A stretch of 5,537 nucleotides of DNA, from the NCBI GenBank assembly GCA_029240815.1, contig JARDZO010000326.1, positions 1 to 5,537 on the forward strand, written 5' to 3'. The position numbers and the translations under genes were made by a program. This document shows, in pieces, positions 1-5,537 of the stretch. Every line of letters begins with the position of its first letter. Positions within the stretch are counted from its first letter, which is position 1. Source of the DNA: Brevibacillus sp. (GTDB lineage Bacteria > Bacillota > Bacilli > Brevibacillales > Brevibacillaceae). Below the pieces are notes generated by a model. The model did no database searches, had not been told where the DNA came from, and was given only the letters and a program-made list of their open reading frames with translations.

Positions 1-1
1 A

Positions 2-52
2 TTCAAGACGGAACGCTGAATCGCCCATGCCGTACGTCAAGTCAACTTTGCT
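2..52 (+). other. Upstream coding remnant of the DppD-type ATPase with in-frame TGA
   Basis: In the same frame as the following gene, these bases read [25 protein letters not shown]. That matches the usual first beta strands of Dpp/Opp ATPases, where 'F.T..G..AV..V.F....GE' precedes Walker A. The stop is TGA at 17-19. Reading it as GGA (Gly) would give a normal family sequence, so a single G-to-T change is the simplest explanation. The start codon must lie left of the window if this is one gene. Whether the stop is real cannot be decided from the sequence alone. Confidence 0.65.
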
Positions 53-976
53 TTGGAGCCGGGTGAAACGATGGGCATCGTCGGCGAGAGCGGCAGCGGC
101 AAGAGCGTCACGGCGCGCTCCATCCTGCGCATCATTGAAAATCAGGGCGGCCGCATCAGCTCCGGGGAAATTCTCCTCGAAGGAGAGGACTTGATCAAAA
201 AATCGGAAAAAGAGATGCGAGCGATTCGCGGAAACATCATCTCGATGATTTTCCAGGACCCCATGACCTCGCTTAATCCGCTGATCAAAGTGGGGGAGCA
301 AATCGCTGAGGTGCTGCGCTACCACAAAGGGTACTCCAAGCAGCAGGCAAAGGACGAGACAATCAAGATCATGAAGGATATGTCGATCCCCTCTGCGGAA
401 AAACGCTATGAGCAATTCCCTCATGAATTCAGCGGGGGGATGCTGCAACGGCTGATGATCGCGATCTCGCTGGCATGCAAGCCCAAGCTGCTGATCGCCG
501 ATGAGCCGACGACCGCTTTGGACGTGACGATCCAAGCTCAAATCCTGCGCTTGATGAAACAGCTGCAGAACCAATACAACATGGCGGTTTTGCTGATTAC
601 GCACGATTTGGGTGTGGTGGCGGAAGTATGTGACAAGGTATCGGTCATGTACGCAGGTGAAATCGTGGAGAGCACCGATGTCGGGAGCATCTTTGAAGAA
701 CCGCTCCATCCTTATACATGGGGCTTGATCGAATCTATCCCTAAGCTTGGTGAGCGAAAAGGCAGTCTCAAGCCGATCGAAGGGCAGCCGCCCAATTTGG
801 CGGAGAAAATTCTCGGCTGCGCATTCGCTCAGCGCTGCAAGTACCGGACAGAGCTGTGCGACCGTGAAAAACCGGTGTTGACCCAACTGCGTCCAAACCA
901 CTTTGTCTCCTGCCATCATGCGGAAGAGCTTGTGATTAAAAGGGGGAACAGCTATGCAAGCGCTGCTGAAGGTTGA
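53..976 (+). CDS. dppD: Dipeptide/oligopeptide ABC transporter ATP-binding protein, DppD/OppD type (5' end missing or disrupted)
   Basis: This is one of the two cytoplasmic ATPases that drive a Dpp/Opp peptide importer. Numbering from the TTG at 53, it shows Walker A GESGSGKS (11-18), the Q-loop [10 protein letters not shown] (67-76), signature FSGGMLQR (126-133), Walker B LLIADEP (146-152), D-loop TALD (154-157) and H-loop His184. The C-terminal oligopeptide-transporter tail has Cys256, 262, 269 and 287, in the spacing that binds an Fe-S cluster in this family. TTG 53 is unlikely to be the true start: it has no ribosome binding site, it would leave only 10 residues before Walker A where the family has about 35-40, and family-like sequence continues in frame upstream to position 2. 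That upstream stretch carries a TGA at 17-19. The gene is therefore either partial with a sequencing error or mutated. The family call is firm; peptide specificity cannot be read, and DppD versus OppD is a convention. Confidence 0.9.
   Translation: MEPGETMGIVGESGSGKSVTARSILRIIENQGGRISSGEILLEGEDLIKKSEKEMRAIRGNIISMIFQDPMTSLNPLIKVGEQIAEVLRYHKGYSKQQAKDETIKIMKDMSIPSAEKRYEQFPHEFSGGMLQRLMIAISLACKPKLLIADEPTTALDVTIQAQILRLMKQLQNQYNMAVLLITHDLGVVAEVCDKVSVMYAGEIVESTDVGSIFEEPLHPYTWGLIESIPKLGERKGSLKPIEGQPPNLAEKILGCAFAQRCKYRTELCDREKPVLTQLRPNHFVSCHHAEELVIKRGNSYASAAEG
941..946 (+). promoter_or_regulatory. Ribosome binding site of the DppF-type gene, inside the preceding gene
   Basis: AGGGGG lies 7 bases before the ATG at 954 and within the last codons of the upstream ATPase gene. 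It fixes 954 as the start and gives a 23-base overlap with the upstream stop at 974-976. This arrangement is typical of translational coupling, which would keep the two ATPase subunits at similar levels. Confidence 0.75.
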
Positions 977-1925
977 GAATCTGAAAAAGTATTTCCCCGC
1001 GGGCAAAACCAACTTCTTTGGCAAGCATCAGCAAGTGCTGAAGGCGGTGGATGATGTATCGTTCACAATCAACAAAGGGGAGATTTTCGGACTTGTCGGC
1101 GAGAGCGGCTGTGGAAAATCGACGACTGGCCGCTGCATTCTGCGCATCAATGACCCGACGAGCGGAAGTGTGCAGTATGACGGGAAAGAGGTAACGCAAT
1201 TCTCGCCAAAAGAGCTGACGCAGCTGCGCCGCGAAATGCAGATGGTGTTCCAAAATCCATATTCCTCGCTCAATCCGCGCATGACGATTCGTCAGACACT
1301 CGAAGAAGTGCTGGCTGTGCACGGCATCGCGACCGGTCAGAAGGCGCAGCAGAGAATCGCGGAGCTGCTCGAGTTGGTCGGCTTGCCTGCCGATGCGATG
1401 GATCGCCATCCCCATGAATTCAGCGGCGGGCAGCTTCAGCGGATCGGAATTGCCCGGGCGCTGTCCGTTGAGCCCAGCTTCATTTTCGCCGACGAGCCGG
1501 TTTCCGCCTTGGACGTATCGGTGCAGGCGCAGATTCTCAACCTGATGGCGAAGCTTCGCGATGAGCTGGGTTTGACGATGCTTTTCGTGGCGCATGATTT
1601 AAGCGTTGTCGAGCACATCAGCGACCGCGTCGGCGTGATGTATCTGGGGCAGATCGTGGAGATGGGCAATGTGGAGCAATTGTTCAACGATACGCGCCAT
1701 CCTTACACCCAAGCCCTGATGGCTGCGATTCCGGTGGCAGATCCCAAGCGGAAAAAGACGGAAATCCTACTCGAAGGGGATATCCCGAGCCCGATCGATC
1801 CGCCGGCAGGATGCCGTTTTGCCTCCCGCTGCCAAAAATGCTTCGCGCGCTGCACAGAGGAAGCGCCAGCCTTGAAGGAAGTGACGCCAGGTCATTTCGT
1901 TGCCTGTCATTTGTATGACCAATAG
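954..1925 (+). CDS. dppF: Dipeptide/oligopeptide ABC transporter ATP-binding protein, DppF/OppF type
   Basis: This is the second ATPase of the peptide importer, expected to pair with the DppD-type protein on the inner face of the membrane. The 323-residue length is normal for the family. Motifs in order are Walker A GESGCGKS (49-56), Q-loop Gln100 in VFQNPYSSLNP, signature FSGGQLQR (156-163), Walker B FIFADEP (176-182), D-loop SALD (184-187) and H-loop His214. The C-terminal extension carries GCRF..RC with Cys287, 293, 300 and 318, the Fe-S-type cysteine set of Dpp/Opp ATPases; Cys296 is an additional cysteine within it. The insert before the first Walker strand (residues 15-28, PAGKTNFFGKHQQV) is typical of the F subunit rather than the D subunit. 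The start is set by AGGGGG at 941-946. The permease and binding-protein genes are not in the window and may lie upstream. Substrate class is inferred from family only. Confidence 0.94.
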   Translation: MQALLKVENLKKYFPAGKTNFFGKHQQVLKAVDDVSFTINKGEIFGLVGESGCGKSTTGRCILRINDPTSGSVQYDGKEVTQFSPKELTQLRREMQMVFQNPYSSLNPRMTIRQTLEEVLAVHGIATGQKAQQRIAELLELVGLPADAMDRHPHEFSGGQLQRIGIARALSVEPSFIFADEPVSALDVSVQAQILNLMAKLRDELGLTMLFVAHDLSVVEHISDRVGVMYLGQIVEMGNVEQLFNDTRHPYTQALMAAIPVADPKRKKTEILLEGDIPSPIDPPAGCRFASRCQKCFARCTEEAPALKEVTPGHFVACHLYDQ

Positions 1926-1926
1926 C

Positions 1927-1933
1927 GGAGAGG
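1927..1933 (+). promoter_or_regulatory. Ribosome binding site that decides the start of the acetamidase-family gene
   Basis: GGAGAGG sits directly against the ATG at 1934, leaving no spacer, but is 9 bases from the ATG at 1943 and 6 bases from the GTG at 1940. Ribosome spacing therefore favours 1943 (protein beginning MSLVQCKES) over 1934. The site lies one base after the stop codon of the preceding ATPase gene, so the two genes are probably on one transcript. Confidence 0.65.
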
Positions 1934-1942
1934 ATGGTTGTG

Positions 1943-2839
1943 ATGAGCCTAGTCCAATGCAAAGAGTCCATCTATGCGTTCAGCGGCGAACATGAGCCAA
2001 TTTTGCGGGTAGCATCAGGAACGAGACTTGCGATTGAGACCTATGACTGCTTTACGAACCAGATTCAGTCAGAATCAACGGTTGTAAGCACCATCGACTG
2101 GAATCGGATCAACCCGGCGACAGGTCCCATTTACGTAGAAGGTGCATTGCCCGGCGACACCCTGAAAGTGAAGATCGAACGGATTGAATTGGCTGATCGG
2201 GGCATCATGGCCACAGGTCCGGGATTGGGCGTGATGGGGCATCGCATCGAGAAGTTCGAGGTGAAGCTGATTCCGATCGTGGATGGTCAGGCTATTTTTA
2301 ATCAAATTAAAATTCCGCTTAATCCGATGATTGGTGTGATTGGCGTCGCTCCTGCAGAGGGAGCGGTTTCCTGCGGCACGCCGGGAGCACATGGCGGCAA
2401 CATGGACAACACGATGATTACCGAGGGGGCGACGCTTTACTTCCCTGTCGGGGTGGAAGGCGCATTGTTCGGATTGGGTGATCTGCACGCGGCGATGGGC
2501 GATGGAGAGGTTGGCGTCTCCGGAATTGAGATCCCTGGAAAAGTGACGGTCACGCTTGAGGTTGTGAAAGGATTGTCGATCGCCCATCCATTTTTGGAAA
2601 ATGACGAGGCCGTCGTCTCGATCGTCTCGGCTCCCACGCTGGACGAGGCAGTGAAGCTTTCAGTCGAGCAGATGGTCGATCGACTCTTGCCGACAACTGG
2701 ATTGACGCTGGCTGAGTTGACCATGCTGATGAGCGCGGTCGGTCAAACGCAGATTTGCCAGGTGGTCGATCCACTGATGACCGCGCGATTCGTGGTGAAT
2801 AAGAGCATTTTGAACCAGCTGGATGCATCGTTATTTTAA
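1943..2839 (+). CDS. Acetamidase/formamidase family protein
   Basis: The 298-residue protein belongs to the FmdA/AmdA family, cytoplasmic enzymes that hydrolyse short-chain amides (acetamide, formamide) to the acid and ammonia. Family hallmarks, numbered from ATG 1943, are GPIYVEGA then PGDTLKV (61-74), PMIGVIGVAP (128-137), PGAHGGNMDN (147-156), LYFPV..EGALF..GD (165-180) and GDLHAAMGDGEV (179-190). The His/Asp/Glu-rich last block is probably part of the active or metal site; I infer this from conservation, not from a specific structure. No signal peptide or membrane segment is seen. It lies 17 bases after the DppF-type gene and 21 bases before the M42 peptidase, so it likely acts on the product of peptide or amide uptake. 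Many members of this family have unknown substrates, so acetamide itself is not established. An alternative start at 1934 would add three residues. Confidence 0.88.
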   Translation: MSLVQCKESIYAFSGEHEPILRVASGTRLAIETYDCFTNQIQSESTVVSTIDWNRINPATGPIYVEGALPGDTLKVKIERIELADRGIMATGPGLGVMGHRIEKFEVKLIPIVDGQAIFNQIKIPLNPMIGVIGVAPAEGAVSCGTPGAHGGNMDNTMITEGATLYFPVGVEGALFGLGDLHAAMGDGEVGVSGIEIPGKVTVTLEVVKGLSIAHPFLENDEAVVSIVSAPTLDEAVKLSVEQMVDRLLPTTGLTLAELTMLMSAVGQTQICQVVDPLMTARFVVNKSILNQLDASLF

Positions 2840-2847
2840 ACAAACAC

Positions 2848-2853
2848 GGGAGG
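2848..2853 (+). promoter_or_regulatory. Ribosome binding site of the M42 peptidase gene
   Basis: GGGAGG lies 7 bases before the ATG at 2861 and within the 21-base gap after the amidase-family stop codon. It supports 2861 as the start and independent, efficient translation within the same operon. There is no room for a promoter in the gap. Confidence 0.75.
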
Positions 2854-2860
2854 TTTCTAC

Positions 2861-3934
2861 ATGAGTTCCTTGAAACAGCACTTGGTCGAATTGGACGTCA
2901 TCCACGGCGTCTCCGGTGATGAAGAACGTGTCGCCAACTATATGAATGAATACATCGTGCCTGTGGTCGACGATCATTATGCCGACCCCCTCGGCAACCA
3001 GATTTATGTGAAAAAGGGAAGCAATCCTGATCTCAAGATCATGCTGTCTGCCCATATGGACGAGATTGGCTTTATCGTGCGGCATATCGATGAGCGCGGC
3101 TTTGTCTACTTCTTTCCGGTCGGCTATCATGACAGCCGCATGGTGATGAACCAGGTGCTGGTGATCCAGACGGAAACAGGACTGGTCCAAGGCATCACCG
3201 GCGGCAAGCCCGCGCATATCGTGACTGCAGAGGAAGCCAAACAGGCCATTCCGCTGGAGGAGCTGCACCTCGATCTCGGCACGAAAAGCCGCGAAGAAAC
3301 GCTTGCGCTGGGCGTTCAGGTAGGCGACTACATCACGTTTGACCGCGTGGGCCAGTTCCTCAATGGAACGAAGGTTTATTCCGGCAAAGCGGTTGATAAC
3401 CGTTCCAGCTGCGCGGTGCTCATTGAGGTGATGAAGCGGCTCCAAGACAAGCAATTGGTGCCGACGGTATACGGCGTCGCCTCCGTTCAGGAGGAAGTGG
3501 GGCTGCGCGGTGCGACGACCGCTGCCTTTGATATCCAACCTGATGTTGGTCTGGCGATCGACGTGATTTTTGCCGGCGGTACACCAACCATGGACGAAAA
3601 AGTGGCGCCGATCGTTCTCGGCGGAGGACCCGCGATCAAAATGTATGACTGGACGCCAAGCAGCGGCCACGGCAACAACGTGCCGAAAAAACTGACCCGC
3701 CGCCTGATCCAGGTTGCGGAAAAAAACAGCATTCCATACCAGCGCGAAGTGGTTTTAAACGGCGGTACCGACGCATGGTCGATCTCGCTCGCAGGTCGCG
3801 GTGCGGTCACCGGCTGCATCTCGCTGCCATCCCGCTATATCCATTCCGCGACAGGCGTGGTGCACCTGGACGACTTGGAAAATGCTGTGGATTTGATCGT
3901 AGCGTTTATCGAGGATTTGGCAGAGCGTTTGTGA
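2861..3934 (+). CDS. M42 family metallopeptidase (glutamyl aminopeptidase/endoglucanase-like, YsdC/FrvX/TET type)
   Basis: This 357-residue protein is a complete M42 aminopeptidase, a cytoplasmic di-metal enzyme that trims N-terminal residues from peptides and usually forms a large tetrahedral dodecamer. The full catalytic set is visible: AHMDEIGF with metal ligand His65 and catalytic Asp67, AVDNR with bridging Asp179, VQEEVGLRGA with catalytic Glu211 and ligand Glu212, AIDV with ligand Asp234, and RYIHS with ligand His328. The spacing agrees with characterised M42 enzymes such as Pyrococcus TET peptidases. The region between about 70 and 165 fits the inserted PDZ-like dimerisation domain. 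Length and ends are normal and there is no secretion signal. It is the last gene of the operon and would hydrolyse peptides brought in by the ABC transporter. Side-chain preference (acidic, neutral or basic) cannot be judged from sequence alone. Older annotations of this family as 'endoglucanase M' are misleading. Confidence 0.95.
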   Translation: MSSLKQHLVELDVIHGVSGDEERVANYMNEYIVPVVDDHYADPLGNQIYVKKGSNPDLKIMLSAHMDEIGFIVRHIDERGFVYFFPVGYHDSRMVMNQVLVIQTETGLVQGITGGKPAHIVTAEEAKQAIPLEELHLDLGTKSREETLALGVQVGDYITFDRVGQFLNGTKVYSGKAVDNRSSCAVLIEVMKRLQDKQLVPTVYGVASVQEEVGLRGATTAAFDIQPDVGLAIDVIFAGGTPTMDEKVAPIVLGGGPAIKMYDWTPSSGHGNNVPKKLTRRLIQVAEKNSIPYQREVVLNGGTDAWSISLAGRGAVTGCISLPSRYIHSATGVVHLDDLENAVDLIVAFIEDLAERL

Positions 3935-3976
3935 GTGAAGAAGGGTTTGCTCAAGCGTGATGCTTTCGAATAATGG

Positions 3977-4021
3977 GAAGGGAGATGAGCGAAAAATTGT
4001 TTTTTTCGTTTATCTCTCTTC
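3977..4021 (+). terminator. Long inverted repeat after the operon, probable transcription terminator
   Basis: The arms 3977-3996 and 4002-4021 can pair over 20 positions, allowing G-U pairs at 3981, 3987 and 3989, around a five-base loop at 3997-4001. The repeat begins 42 bases after the M42 stop codon. The A-run (3992-3996) and T-run (4002-4006) are at the loop end of the stem, and no classic T-tract follows the outer stem; what follows is pyrimidine-rich (CTCTCTTCTTTG). It therefore marks the operon end plausibly but is not a textbook rho-independent terminator. It could instead stabilise the 3' end of the mRNA. Confidence 0.5.
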
Positions 4022-4062
4022 TTTGCTGGCATCAGATCTGAGAATGTGCAGCGAAGGGATCT

Positions 4063-4620
4063 GTGAAAGAAGTGGAGCACAGCCTTGGCGATGCCTACAG
4101 AGGCGGGGTTCTGGTCGTATGTAAAGTGGGCGATCAAACGCTCAGTGGTGACAGAGACAATACCAATGAAAAGAATGGTGGCGAAAAAGAGGTCCTTGAT
4201 AATAATGGGGAAATGTACTTCCCTTGGGAAACGCACCTTAGGGATTTCATAGCAAAAAACCTATCATCCATGAGTATTGGGGGTAAAGCGTTAAGGCTTT
4301 ATGTTGATAATGATGGTGGAGATGGAATTGAGTTTCAAACTGACGTAGGTAGAATAGACATCCTAGCAGTTGATCAAGACGACAACTTTGTCGTCTTTGA
4401 ACTAAAGCTTAACAAAGGGGTCGACAATGCCATGGGTCAACTTTTACGATATATGGGGTGGATTAAGTCGGAGTTCGCCCCTGACAAAGATGTACAAGGT
4501 GTAATCGTTGCTGGTGAGATTGATGAAAAACTAAAATATGCAGCTTCAATGGTTAAAAACGTGACACTATTCAAATATCAAATTACCTTTTCATTACAAG
4601 AGGAATCACTAATCAAGTGA
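4063..4620 (+). CDS. DUF91/NucS-like PD-(D/E)XK nuclease-domain protein, start uncertain
   Basis: Residues about 51-178 match the C-terminal nuclease-like domain of the endonuclease NucS/DUF91 family. It opens with PWETHLRDFIAKNL, then GIEFQTDVGRIDILAVD containing Asp99, then FVVFELKL with Glu113 and Lys115, then GQLLRYMGW with Gln126 and Tyr130. This gives the D-(x)n-ExK-Q pattern of a PD-(D/E)XK fold. Such proteins may cut or bind DNA, but the target of this one is unknown. The first 50 residues show no recognisable family sequence. The start is unsure: GTG 4063 has AAGGGA only a few bases upstream, GTG 4126 has no site, and ATG 4213 has GGGG only two bases away. Hand-counted GC is about 39% over 4201-4620, lower than the operon before it, so transfer or insertion is likely. 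It stands alone between the inverted repeat at 3977-4021 and a terminator at 4744-4776. It may be an N-terminally truncated form of a longer protein. Confidence 0.75.
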   Translation: MKEVEHSLGDAYRGGVLVVCKVGDQTLSGDRDNTNEKNGGEKEVLDNNGEMYFPWETHLRDFIAKNLSSMSIGGKALRLYVDNDGGDGIEFQTDVGRIDILAVDQDDNFVVFELKLNKGVDNAMGQLLRYMGWIKSEFAPDKDVQGVIVAGEIDEKLKYAASMVKNVTLFKYQITFSLQEESLIK

Positions 4621-4933
4621 TAATTCCTTTGAATAAGAAAGATCCTTTGTTTACAAAAGTTTACACAACCGTACACTTCCGTCCCTTTTACAAATCAAAC
4701 CGCCATTTCCATATACTTTAAGCAACAACTCTAGAAACAAACGAAGCCACCTGAGAATTGGGCGGCTTTTTTGTTTGGACACAAGAGCTCTTGAATGGAG
4801 GTGTGGCAATGTACGTTTGAAGAGAATATACCAAAGCCCCCATATTGTTTACAAATAATGAGTGATCGAAAGTTGATATACTTCTACGTGCGAGTTTGAT
4901 AGATCAGAGGTGTAACGATGAGTACATAGATGA
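4621..4933. other. AT-rich gene-poor stretch between nuclease gene and RHS remnant
   Basis: No reading frame here has a recognisable product. It contains one good terminator (4744-4776) and four copies of GTTTACA if the one just past its right edge is counted (4649, 4659, 4847, 4945). Two of these lie in the exact 11-base repeat TTGTTTACAAA (4647-4657 and 4845-4855). Two strong ribosome-binding-like sites are followed by immediately terminated frames: GGAGG at 4797-4801 before ATG 4809, which stops after 3 codons, and AGAGG at 4906-4910 before ATG 4918, which stops after 3 codons. A 34-codon frame (4795-4899) overlaps the first but has no ribosome site of its own. A weak promoter-like pair, TTTACA (4650-4655) and TACACT (4672-4677) with 16 bases between, is present. 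The impression is of decayed sequence. Confidence 0.5.
4744..4776 (+). terminator. Rho-independent terminator downstream of the nuclease-domain gene
   Basis: AAGCCACC (4744-4751) pairs with GGCGGCTT (4761-4768) with a single A-C mismatch, around a 9-base loop. The stem runs directly into a T-rich tract (TTTTTTGTTT ending at 4776). It lies about 125 bases after the nuclease-domain stop codon and would end that transcript, or a short transcript starting in the gap. Confidence 0.8.
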
Positions 4934-5537
4934 TGCATCAAGAAGTTTACAATCATTCAATTTTTAAACGTTTGGAATTATAAGCAAAGTGGGGAAGGGA
5001 ATGATTTAGCTACCCTGCAGACAAAAAATGCAGCGGGTACGGTAACGAACAAAGAGACAAAGGAATACTGCCCGAACACGTCTTTAGTGAAAAAAGAAAC
5101 GAACAGTAACGGTTCCAATGTGAACCCGACTAGTACGACCTATCGCGAGACGAGCTATACGTACGATCCGTTGCAACGCATGAACAGTATAACGGCATTT
5201 GGCCGTGCCTACTTGATTGGGTTACAACGACCGCGATGATTTGATGGATACGCTGACTTACCCAGACAATTCTCAGGTCACCTTTGCATACGATACGGCG
5301 GAACGTCTGCAGGAGGTAAACAGTCAACTCACTGGTGTAATTAAGTATGACTATCATACAGATAGCACCGGTGAGAGCTACCAGATTAAATACCCGAATG
5401 GGCAGTTGATAGACCGTAAGATAGATTCCTTCGGGCAGGTAGAAAACGTAACGCAATCCAAGAACCAAGCACCAGTTTGGACAGAAAGTAATCAGTACTC
5501 ATTTGGTAACGTTACAGGCATCCAGCGAAATGGCACG
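4934..5537 (+). pseudogene. RHS/YD-repeat protein remnant, 5'-truncated and frameshifted, continuing past the window
   Basis: Two adjoining frames encode tyrosine/aspartate repeats of the RHS/WapA type, the beta-strand shell that encloses a polymorphic C-terminal toxin in secreted or cell-wall proteins. The first frame is open from 4934 to the TGA at 5237-5239, and family-like sequence starts at about 5009. It contains KEYCPNTSLVKKE (a degenerate YDPNTG repeat) and SYTYDPLQRMNSITAFGRAY. The second frame is open from 5217 to the window end and contains YNDRDDLMDTLTYPDNSQ, VTFAYDTAERLQEV, YPNGQLIDRKIDSFGQVENV and NQYSFGNVTGI. Removing one T at 5222/5223 joins them as AYLIGYNDRDD, so a one-base insertion is the simplest cause. 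No start codon with a ribosome site, no signal peptide and no wall-binding domain precede it, whereas whole proteins of this class usually exceed 1000 residues. It may be a dead fragment or an orphan rhs cassette. The toxin end, if any, lies beyond the window. Confidence 0.8.

Noticed and set aside
17..19. TGA read as selenocysteine in the DppD-type ATPase
   Set aside because: No selenoprotein is known in this family, the position normally holds glycine or another ordinary residue, and no recoding hairpin is evident after it.
936..1595. Long minus-strand open frame of 219 codons opposite the DppF-type gene
   Set aside because: It lies wholly antisense to a conserved ATPase gene, shows no family motifs, and has no independent support; it is a codon-bias shadow.
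2075..2587. Minus-strand frame of 170 codons opposite the acetamidase-family gene
   Set aside because: It is antisense to conserved family blocks and has no recognisable domain.
2831..3670. 279-codon minus-strand open frame opposite the M42 peptidase gene
   Set aside because: The + strand encodes a complete M42 enzyme with all catalytic residues; the antisense product is His-rich low-sense sequence typical of a mirror frame.
3775..3960. Small + strand frame overlapping the end of the M42 gene
   Set aside because: It is out of frame inside the conserved C-terminal region of the peptidase (RYIHS and onward), so it is a shadow.
3835..4236. Minus-strand frame of 133 codons across the M42 end and the inverted repeat
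   Set aside because: It runs through the M42 3' end, the hairpin and the nuclease gene's 5' part, and its product is not recognisable. It is the only minus-strand frame covering non-conserved DNA, so I considered it, but found no start site or family support.
5011..5039. Hairpin TACCC-TGCA / TGCA-GC-GGGTA as a regulatory element
   Set aside because: It has a two-base bulge, no T-tract, and lies within the readable RHS frame, so it is probably incidental.
5205..5246. Programmed ribosomal frameshifting in the RHS fragment
   Set aside because: There is no slippery heptamer or obvious stimulatory structure, and the preceding core is truncated with no start; a one-base insertion explains it.
5130..5468. 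Minus-strand frame of 112 codons with hydrophobic stretches
   Set aside because: It is the antisense of clear YD repeats; the apparent hydrophobicity comes from complementing Asp/Asn/Tyr-rich codons.
1..5537. tRNA, rRNA, CRISPR array, transposase or attachment site
   Set aside because: I looked for cloverleaf arms with CCA-adjacent stems, regularly spaced repeats, and transposase or integrase motifs, and saw none.

Overview
The window looks like chromosomal DNA of a Gram-positive, low-to-mid GC bacterium of the Bacillales (Brevibacillus/Paenibacillus-like). The basis is strong purine-rich Shine-Dalgarno sites, tightly packed co-directional genes, Bacillus-type transporter and M42 peptidase sequences, and a WapA/RHS-type YD-repeat fragment. 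The genus is a guess; no rRNA or marker gene is present. All supported genes lie on the + strand.

Positions 2-3934 are the 3' part of a peptide-uptake and amide/peptide-hydrolysis operon. It holds a DppD/OppD-type ABC ATPase (5' end outside the window, with an in-frame TGA at 17-19), a DppF/OppF-type ABC ATPase overlapping it by 23 bases, an acetamidase/formamidase-family protein, and an M42 di-metal aminopeptidase. Gaps are -23, 17 and 21 bases, each with a good ribosome binding site, so co-transcription is likely. The two ATPases would power import of a peptide or peptide-like substrate through permeases encoded upstream of the window. The two hydrolases would then act on the imported material in the cytoplasm. 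A long inverted repeat at 3977-4021 follows the last gene and probably marks the end of the unit.

Positions 4063-4620 encode a small protein with a DUF91/NucS-like PD-(D/E)XK nuclease domain. Its body is AT-rich (about 39% GC by hand count over 4201-4620), unlike the operon before it, which suggests a separate origin. Its first 50 residues are unconvincing, so the start is uncertain. A rho-independent terminator lies at 4744-4776.

Positions 4621-4933 are AT-rich with no convincing gene. They hold the terminator, repeated GTTTACA motifs and two very short reading frames behind good Shine-Dalgarno sites that look decayed. From about 4934-5009 to the window end there is a 5'-truncated, frameshifted RHS/YD-repeat remnant that runs off the right edge. 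The right third therefore looks like accessory, partly degraded DNA next to an intact metabolic operon. I see no clear undescribed system; the best second-look items are the in-frame TGA in the first ATPase, the RHS remnant and the nuclease-domain gene at the composition change.
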